Below are positions 25,502 through 29,985 of a DNA stretch of 29,985 nucleotides, piece after piece. The stretch spans positions 1 through 29,985 of the forward strand of contig CAKPHD010000018.1 in assembly GCA_934155625.1 (NCBI GenBank), read 5' to 3'. The notes under the pieces are model-generated. The model was not told the origin of the DNA, ran no database searches, and worked only from the letters and a program-made list of their open reading frames with translations. A program made the translations under genes and the position numbers. The DNA comes from an uncultured Clostridia bacterium. GTDB taxonomy: Bacteria; Bacillota; Clostridia; TANB77; CAG-508. Every line of letters begins with the position of its first letter. Position 1 is the first letter of the stretch.

Positions 25502-26075
25502 ATGATCAAAAAAATATAATACATTAAATGAAGTATGTGAATTAATTACTGATGGGACCCATAATACTCCTGAATATTCTAAAAGTGGAATTCCATTTTT
25601 ATCAGCAACGAATGTAGTAAATAAAAAAATTGATTGGAATAATATTAAATATGTTTCAAATAAATTACATGAAAAACTTTCTAAAAGAATTTCACCAAAA
25701 TTGAATGATATTCTGGTAGCTAAAAATGGTACGATAGGATATGCTGCAATAGTAGATAGAGACATCCCATTTGATGTCTATGTTAGTTTAGCTGTATTAA
25801 GAACTAAAAACAATATTTTACCAAAGTATCTCCTAGAAATAATAAATTCAGAAATAATTAGGAACGAATTTTTAAGTAAAATTATAGGAATGGGAGTCCC
25901 TAATCTACATTTAAATAAAATTAGAGAGGTTAGAATTCCTGTAATTAAATATGAGGAACAAGAAAAATTTGTAAAAGGAATTTCAATTATAAATGATAAA
26001 ATAGAGATTTATGAACATGAAATAGAAAAACTAAATAAAGATATGGATGAAAATGTGAAAATAATATGTAACTAA
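25502..26075 (+). pseudogene. Orphan half-size type I specificity subunit (HsdS-like), out of frame at an A7 tract
   Basis: From codon 5 the frame encodes a classic HsdS target recognition domain (NEVCELITDGTHNTPEYSKS, GIPFLSATNV, KLNDILVAKNGTIG, VYVSLAVLR, GMGVPNLHLNKIREVRIPV), followed by a coiled-coil segment (EKFVKGISIINDKIEIYEHE). It covers about 190 codons, half of a normal HsdS, with one TRD. ATG 25502 has GAGG upstream, but the run of seven A (25508-25514) puts it out of frame, giving MIKKI then stop. With six A it would read MIKKYNTLNEV. The in-frame TGA at 25503-25505 closes the downstream frame. A fallback start at TTG 25701 gives a 124-aa fragment without the N-terminal TRD. No HsdM/HsdR partner is adjacent. 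It could be a dead relic or switchable. Confidence 0.8.
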
Positions 26076-26213
26076 AATTAATAGAGTATGATTGTTATAA
26101 AAATTTAATTTACATTCTGTTTTACTAAAATGCGAAAAGAGCACATTGTTCATAATATAATAATTTTACAAAATGAATCTTATAAATAGCAACTAAAAGT
26201 AAGGAGAAATGAT

Positions 26214-27047
26214 ATGGAAACAAGTGTAATTACAATGATTTTAAAAAATGGTATGCCAACAGGAATTGTACAATGCAATTTAGATGAATGGATAGGTGTA
26301 AGTTATAAAATTCCTAGAAATAGGTTAAATGAAGCAAAAGAACTTAAAAATATTGATAACACAGGCGTATATATATTATTTGGAGTTGATGAAGAAACAG
26401 GAGAAGATAGAGCATATATAGGTGAAGCAGAGAATATATATAAAAGATTAATGCAACATAATAAAACAAAAGATTTTTGGAATGATTGTTTAGTATTCGT
26501 TAGTCAAAATAATTCTTTAAATAAGGCACATATAAAATTTATTGAAAATAAGTTATATAATAGAGCAAAGGAAGTGGAAAGATTTATTATTGAAAATGAT
26601 ACAAAACCAACAAAATCTTCTTTAGATGGTGCAGATGAGATAAGAGCAATAAAATTTTATGAAAAAATAATATTGCTAACAGCCGTATATGGGTATCATA
26701 TTTTCGATAAAATTTTAACAGTACAAGAAGTAAATGAAGAAGAAATTTATTATATAAATTCTATTGGATTAAAAGCAACTGGTACACAAACAGAAGAGGG
26801 ATTTATAGTATTTAAAGGCTCACAAAGTAGTGAGGAATTTAAGAAAGCTAGTAGTCAATCATTAAGAAATAAATGGAATGAGTTAAGAAATCAAAAAATA
26901 GTAGACAATGGAATATTTTTAAAGGATATAATATTTTCTTCGTCATCTACAGCTGCAGCCATGATATTAGGAAGAAATGCAAATGGCTTAAGAGAATGGA
27001 AAAACAAAGATGGAAAAAGTTTAAAAGAAATTATGAACAATGCATAA
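26214..27047 (+). CDS. GIY-YIG nuclease family protein with DUF4357
   Basis: The GIY-YIG domain lies near the N-terminus of this 277-aa protein: GVYILFG (51-57), AYIGEAENIYKRLMQH (Tyr68-Gly70, catalytic-type Arg78), and the metal-site Glu111 in FIENKLY. The C-terminal ~80 residues (INSIGLKATGTQTEEGFIVF ... AAAMILGRNANGLREWKN) match DUF4357, a domain often fused to such nucleases. This combination is common in defence islands and mobile elements. It may act on DNA, but its target is unknown. AAGGAG precedes the ATG. It is intact and stands alone. Confidence 0.85.
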   Translation: METSVITMILKNGMPTGIVQCNLDEWIGVSYKIPRNRLNEAKELKNIDNTGVYILFGVDEETGEDRAYIGEAENIYKRLMQHNKTKDFWNDCLVFVSQNNSLNKAHIKFIENKLYNRAKEVERFIIENDTKPTKSSLDGADEIRAIKFYEKIILLTAVYGYHIFDKILTVQEVNEEEIYYINSIGLKATGTQTEEGFIVFKGSQSSEEFKKASSQSLRNKWNELRNQKIVDNGIFLKDIIFSSSSTAAAMILGRNANGLREWKNKDGKSLKEIMNNA

Positions 27048-27129
27048 TATTAAAAAGTAATTATATTAACAATAAAAAAATATTCTGTTTTAGAAAAAAT
27101 AAATAAAAATTAAATAAAAACTTTCTTTT

Positions 27130-27161
27130 TTGGCAATGATATGATATAATATTATTATAAT
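27130..27161 (+). promoter_or_regulatory. Possible promoter region of the XRE-Fic gene
   Basis: Two TATAAT boxes (27145-27150 and 27156-27161) lie upstream of the AAGGAG ribosome site. TTGGCA at 27130-27135 is 20 bases from the second box, longer than ideal. The protein's own HTH suggests self-regulation here, but no clear operator repeat was found. Confidence 0.4.
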
Positions 27162-27181
27162 CAAAAAGGAGAGTTTTTATT

Positions 27182-28117
27182 ATGTTAGGAGAAAAAATAA
27201 AATTATATAGAGAAAATAAAAATATGACGCAAGTTGAAATTGCAGAATCATTAGGAGTGAAACCAGCTACAGTTTCTAAATATGAATCTGGAACATTAGA
27301 ACCTAATATCGAATCATTAAAAAAGTTAGCTGAAATATTTGAAGTTTCTGTTGATGAATTGATTAAAGAAGATGATTTTGATATATCTAAAATAAATATT
27401 TTAGAAGTGTTAAGAGAACAAAAAAATATGAAATTAAAAGGAAATCTATATCATAATACTCAAATTACATTTGCATATAATACAAATCATATTGAAGGAA
27501 GTAAGCTTACAGAAGATCAGACTAGATATATTTATGAAACTAATACTTTATTGGCAGAAAAAGATTCTATTACAGATTTAGATGATGTATTAGAAACGGC
27601 TAATCATTTTAAATTAGTTGATTATATGTTAGATATAGCAAACAAGAAGTTAACTGAAAAAATGATAAAAGAGTTTCACAAAATATTAAAAGAAGGAACA
27701 TCAGACAGTAGAAAAGATTGGTTCGCCGTTGGAGATTATAAGAAATTACCAAATGAAGTAGGGGGTCTAAAAACTACAGATCCTAAAAATGTTGAGCGAG
27801 ATATGAGAAAATTATTAGAATGGTATGAGTCTTTGAAACAAGTTACAATAAATGAAATAATAGAATTTCATGCTAAATTTGAAAAGATACATCCGTTTCA
27901 AGATGGAAATGGTAGAGTTGGTAGAATAATTGCATTTAAAGAATGCTTGAAAAATAATATTGTACCATTTATCATTTTAGATAAAGAAAAACTATTTTAT
28001 TATAGAGGATTAAATCAATATCAAACTAATAAAGAAAAAGGATATTTAATAGATACTTGTTTAAATGCGCAAGATCAATACACAGAAATGATTAAATATT
28101 ATATTGGAAATAAATAA
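27182..28117 (+). CDS. XRE-type HTH fused to a Fic domain (probable AMPylase)
   Basis: The N-terminal ~60 residues of this 311-aa protein form an HTH_3/XRE DNA-binding domain (MTQVEIAESLGVKPATVSKY). The rest is a Fic domain with a complete active-site loop, HPFQDGNGRVGR (His237, Asp241, Asn243, Arg245, Arg248). Such proteins usually transfer AMP from ATP to a target protein. A class II inhibitory motif, TNHIEG (Thr101-Glu105-Gly106), lies before the Fic core, so the enzyme is expected to be self-inhibited until Glu is displaced. AAGGAG precedes the ATG. No separate antitoxin gene lies next to it, consistent with built-in inhibition. The HTH suggests DNA binding or self-regulation. The target is unknown. 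Confidence 0.9.
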   Translation: MLGEKIKLYRENKNMTQVEIAESLGVKPATVSKYESGTLEPNIESLKKLAEIFEVSVDELIKEDDFDISKINILEVLREQKNMKLKGNLYHNTQITFAYNTNHIEGSKLTEDQTRYIYETNTLLAEKDSITDLDDVLETANHFKLVDYMLDIANKKLTEKMIKEFHKILKEGTSDSRKDWFAVGDYKKLPNEVGGLKTTDPKNVERDMRKLLEWYESLKQVTINEIIEFHAKFEKIHPFQDGNGRVGRIIAFKECLKNNIVPFIILDKEKLFYYRGLNQYQTNKEKGYLIDTCLNAQDQYTEMIKYYIGNK

Positions 28118-28124
28118 ACTAAAG

Positions 28125-28170
28125 AAAAGCAAAATAATAGTAATTATATTACAGAATTATTTTGCTTTTT
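28125..28170 (+). terminator. Terminator of the XRE-Fic gene
   Basis: A perfect 14-bp stem (AAAAGCAAAATAAT / ATTATTTTGCTTTT) with a 17-base loop ends in a T run, just after the stop codon. Confidence 0.85.
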
Positions 28171-28197
28171 ACATTATACGAGAAAGGATTAAGTAAG

Positions 28198-28464
28198 ATG
28201 ATAAAAATTGAAGAAAAATATAATTTTAATAGTATAGATAAGAGAATAATAGAAGCTAATTCAAATATTGAACGAAATATAAATAAATTTTCCGATAATG
28301 ATCGTGGATTTTTATCTCAAAATTTATTAAATTCATTAAGAACTTTTGTAGAATATATTGCTGTTAAGATATATTTAACAGGAAAAACAGAAACTATTAA
28401 TTATGATAATAAAACAGTTAGAATAGCATTAGATGATATAAAATGTAGGGGAAATATAGATTAA
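28198..28464 (+). CDS. Short hypothetical protein, probably truncated
   Basis: This 88-aa protein is mostly helical (FNSIDKRIIEANSNIERNI, RGFLSQNLLNSLRTFVEYIA) and ends abruptly after DDIKCRGNID. The pattern looks like the N-terminal part of a longer, HEPN-like helical protein whose 3' part is lost. That similarity is a weak impression. The start is ATG 28198, behind GAAAGGA with a longer than ideal spacing. A TTG in the same frame at 28162 lies in the preceding terminator and was rejected. The neighbours are accessory genes, which makes decay plausible. Confidence 0.45.
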   Translation: MIKIEEKYNFNSIDKRIIEANSNIERNINKFSDNDRGFLSQNLLNSLRTFVEYIAVKIYLTGKTETINYDNKTVRIALDDIKCRGNID

Positions 28465-28475
28465 ATTAAAAAATA

Positions 28476-28484
28476 TGTTATAAT
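28476..28484 (+). promoter_or_regulatory. Extended -10 promoter before the FlaR-like gene
   Basis: TGTTATAAT is a consensus -10 box with the upstream TG of extended -10 promoters. It lies about 33 bases before the start codon, and no good -35 is seen. Confidence 0.5.
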
Positions 28485-28517
28485 GTTAAATATAAATAGT
28501 AAATGAAGGAGAAAAAA

Positions 28518-29027
28518 ATGGAAAAAATAATTGTTATTGGAAGTCCTGGTGCCGGAAAAAGTTCATTTTCTAAAAAGTTAAAAAATATTACTAAATTACC
28601 ATTATATCACATAGATATGCTATATCATAAAAAAGATGGTACACATATTACAAAAGAAGAGCTAGAAGAAAAATTAAAAAAAATTTTTAAAACGGATAAA
28701 TGGATTATAGATGGAAATTATCAAAAAACATTAGAATTAAGAATAAATGAATGTGATACTATATTTTTGTTGGATTTTCCAACTCAAGTTTGTCTTGAAG
28801 GTGCAAAATCACGAATCGGTCAAAAAAGAGACGATTTGCCTTGGATAGAAGAGAAACTAGATGAAAATTTTAAACAATGCATTATTAATTTTACTAACGA
28901 AAAGTTGCCACAAATTTATAAGTTATTGGATAAATATAAAATGAATCATAGTATATTTATTTTTAAATCTAGAGATGAGGCTGATAATTATATACGTAAT
29001 ATGGAGAAAAAATATGCAAATATATAA
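28518..29027 (+). CDS. P-loop NTPase, FlaR-like/adenylate-kinase-like
   Basis: The N-terminus of this 169-aa protein is a Walker A motif, GSPGAGKS (8-15). It is followed by LYHIDMLYHKKDG and WIIDGNYQKTLELRINECDT, then FLLDFP, which fits the small kinase-like family annotated as FlaR or 'topology modulation' proteins. The actual substrate is unknown, and the old topology name should not be taken as function. ATG 28518 was chosen because AAGGAG lies just upstream. An ATG 15 bases earlier would place that ribosome site inside the coding region. It sits directly before a histidine phosphatase gene, so the two may be co-transcribed. Confidence 0.78.
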   Translation: MEKIIVIGSPGAGKSSFSKKLKNITKLPLYHIDMLYHKKDGTHITKEELEEKLKKIFKTDKWIIDGNYQKTLELRINECDTIFLLDFPTQVCLEGAKSRIGQKRDDLPWIEEKLDENFKQCIINFTNEKLPQIYKLLDKYKMNHSIFIFKSRDEADNYIRNMEKKYANI

Positions 29028-29055
29028 TATAAAAAAGAGGAGAAAGTTATTTAAA

Positions 29056-29685
29056 ATGAATGATACCGTTATTTATTTAATTAGACATGCTGATACAGTT
29101 GAGGAAAATGGGATTAGAAACACAAATGAAAATTCTCAAATGATTAATGAAAAAGAAATATTGTCTATAAAAGGAGAAGAGCAATCTAAGAAATTAAGTG
29201 AAAATACAGAATTACAAAATCTTGATGTTATTTGGACAAGCAACTATACAAGAGCAAAAGCTACTGCAAAATATATAGCATATAAGAACAATTTACAATA
29301 TAACATAGATAAAAGATTGAGTGAAAGAAAACTTGGAAATATGGATGATTTAGCAAAATTTATGAATAATAAAGAAACCAGAGATCCATCTCGTGAACAA
29401 TTAGCCTTTCCAGAATTTAAAACTCGCGATGGTGAAAGCGCAAATGATACTAATAAAAGGATGAATGATTTTTTTAATGAAATACTTGAGAAATATAAAG
29501 GAAAGAGAATAGCTGTTATAAGTCATGGTGGAACAATAAAATTCTATTTGTTAAGTTTTTGCAAAGTAAACGAAAGATTAAATCTTGAATACAAGGAAAA
29601 TGAGTTGGCTATAAAATCTCCATGCTTATTGAAAATGACTTTTAGGAAAAATGAATTAGTAAATTTAGAACAAATGAAATTATAA
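29056..29685 (+). CDS. Histidine phosphatase (phosphoglycerate-mutase-like) family protein
   Basis: This 209-aa cytoplasmic protein has the family signature LIRHADT, with Arg10-His11 as the phospho-histidine motif, WTSNYTRAKATAKY (second Arg), LSERKLGNMDD (Glu) and the late SHGGT motif with the second His. All catalytic positions look intact. The role is likely phosphate-monoester hydrolysis, with unknown substrate. The start ATG 29056 matches the family N-terminus (MNDTVIYLIRHAD) and has GAGGAG upstream, though at 13 bases. ATG 29014, overlapping the preceding gene and with GGAG at better spacing, is an alternative that adds 14 residues. Confidence 0.85.
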   Translation: MNDTVIYLIRHADTVEENGIRNTNENSQMINEKEILSIKGEEQSKKLSENTELQNLDVIWTSNYTRAKATAKYIAYKNNLQYNIDKRLSERKLGNMDDLAKFMNNKETRDPSREQLAFPEFKTRDGESANDTNKRMNDFFNEILEKYKGKRIAVISHGGTIKFYLLSFCKVNERLNLEYKENELAIKSPCLLKMTFRKNELVNLEQMKL

Positions 29686-29743
29686 GAAATATAAAATATG
29701 GGTTACGAGTTGGATAGGGTAAAATAAAGTGCAATTTATGCAA

Positions 29744-29772
29744 GTTTAAAGTGCAAAAATTGCACTTTAAAC
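29744..29772. repeat. Perfect 13-bp inverted repeat
   Basis: GTTTAAAGTGCAA and TTGCACTTTAAAC flank an AAA centre. Part of the arm, AAAGTGCAA, also occurs as a direct copy about 17 bases upstream of the left arm. There is no T run long enough for a clear terminator. It sits between the phosphatase gene and mobile-element remnants and could be an operator or recombination-related site. Confidence 0.75.
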
Positions 29773-29842
29773 TCTATTCATTTTCTTACTTTCTTATTTT
29801 CATCCCATCAATCCATTTTTCAAAATCACTACCACTAATCAA

Positions 29843-29938
29843 ATACCATGTGCAAGAGTTGGTGGAAGAGTATTATTTAGAGTACAAGCATTAGATGAAT
29901 ACTTAAACAATAAAGAACAAGAATCATTAAAAAAGTAA
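29843..29938 (+). pseudogene. 3' remnant of an excisionase-like HTH gene
   Basis: The last 31 codons read IPCARVGGRVLFRVQALDEY then LNNKEQESLKK, the typical C-terminal part of excisionase/MerR-type HTH proteins (the 'G-R-V-L-F' wing). Upstream, the same frame has no start codon and no recognisable HTH helices, so the 5' part appears lost or replaced. It is followed 12 bases later by a replisome-organizer-like start, an order common in integrated elements. Confidence 0.6.
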
Positions 29939-29950
29939 AGGAGGGAAAAC

Positions 29951-29985
29951 ATGCAATGGATTAAAGTGTTTACAGATATATTTGC
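29951..29985 (+). CDS. Phage replisome organizer-like protein, 3'-partial
   Basis: Only 11 codons are in the window (MQWIKVFTDIF), preceded by the strong ribosome site GGAGGG. This N-terminus is typical of phage/ICE replisome organizer proteins (DnaD-like loaders), which usually begin with QWIKVxTDIF. The call rests on very few residues and on the excisionase-like remnant upstream. Confidence 0.55.
   Translation, partial: MQWIKVFTDIF

Noticed and set aside
25499..25765. Minus-strand open frame of 88 codons over the orphan specificity gene
   Set aside because: The plus strand carries a recognisable HsdS target recognition domain, and the minus frame lacks a ribosome site.

Overview
The window is AT-rich DNA with Gram-positive gene signals: strong AGGAGG-type ribosome sites, TTGACA/TATAAT promoters, hairpin-plus-T terminators, LCP, DacF and ComEA proteins, and sortase-type surface proteins. 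This fits a low-GC Firmicute, most likely an uncultured, probably gut-associated member of the Clostridia. The lineage is inferred from gene style only.

Positions 1-19,800 look like ordinary chromosome. A very large surface protein runs in from the left edge and ends at a clean terminator. A tRNA-Lys(CTT) lies on the minus strand. Next come an ABC-F ATPase, a GldA/GldF/GldG-like ABC operon (ATPase, permease, membrane-anchored accessory protein), a YkvI-type membrane protein, a 189-bp imperfect palindrome, a DUF5711-CvpA pair, an LCP cell-wall ligase, and a convergent DacF-type carboxypeptidase that is divergent from comEA. Much of this block concerns the envelope and cell wall.

Positions 19,900-29,985 change character. 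After a YfcE-like phosphoesterase comes a two-gene restriction-modification system resembling BcgI: a nuclease-methylase fusion and a two-TRD specificity subunit. It is followed by a structured non-coding stretch, a MmcQ/YjbR protein, an unknown small protein, a truncated tyrosine integrase, an orphan half-size type I specificity gene knocked out of frame at an A7 tract, a GIY-YIG protein, an XRE-Fic fusion, a truncated small gene, a FlaR-like P-loop protein and a histidine phosphatase. The right edge holds a perfect 13-bp inverted repeat, the tail of an excisionase-like HTH gene and the first 11 codons of what looks like a phage replisome organizer. This half is an accessory island with decayed mobile-element pieces.

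The observations most worth following are: (1) the giant surface ORF, which reads as two sortase-substrate-like proteins fused head to tail, with an internal anchor followed directly by a signal-peptide-like segment; (2) the A7 tract at the start of the orphan specificity gene, a possible on/off switch; (3) the 189-bp palindrome at 13803-13991; (4) the mobile-element edge at the right end. No CRISPR array, rRNA or recognisable riboswitch was seen.
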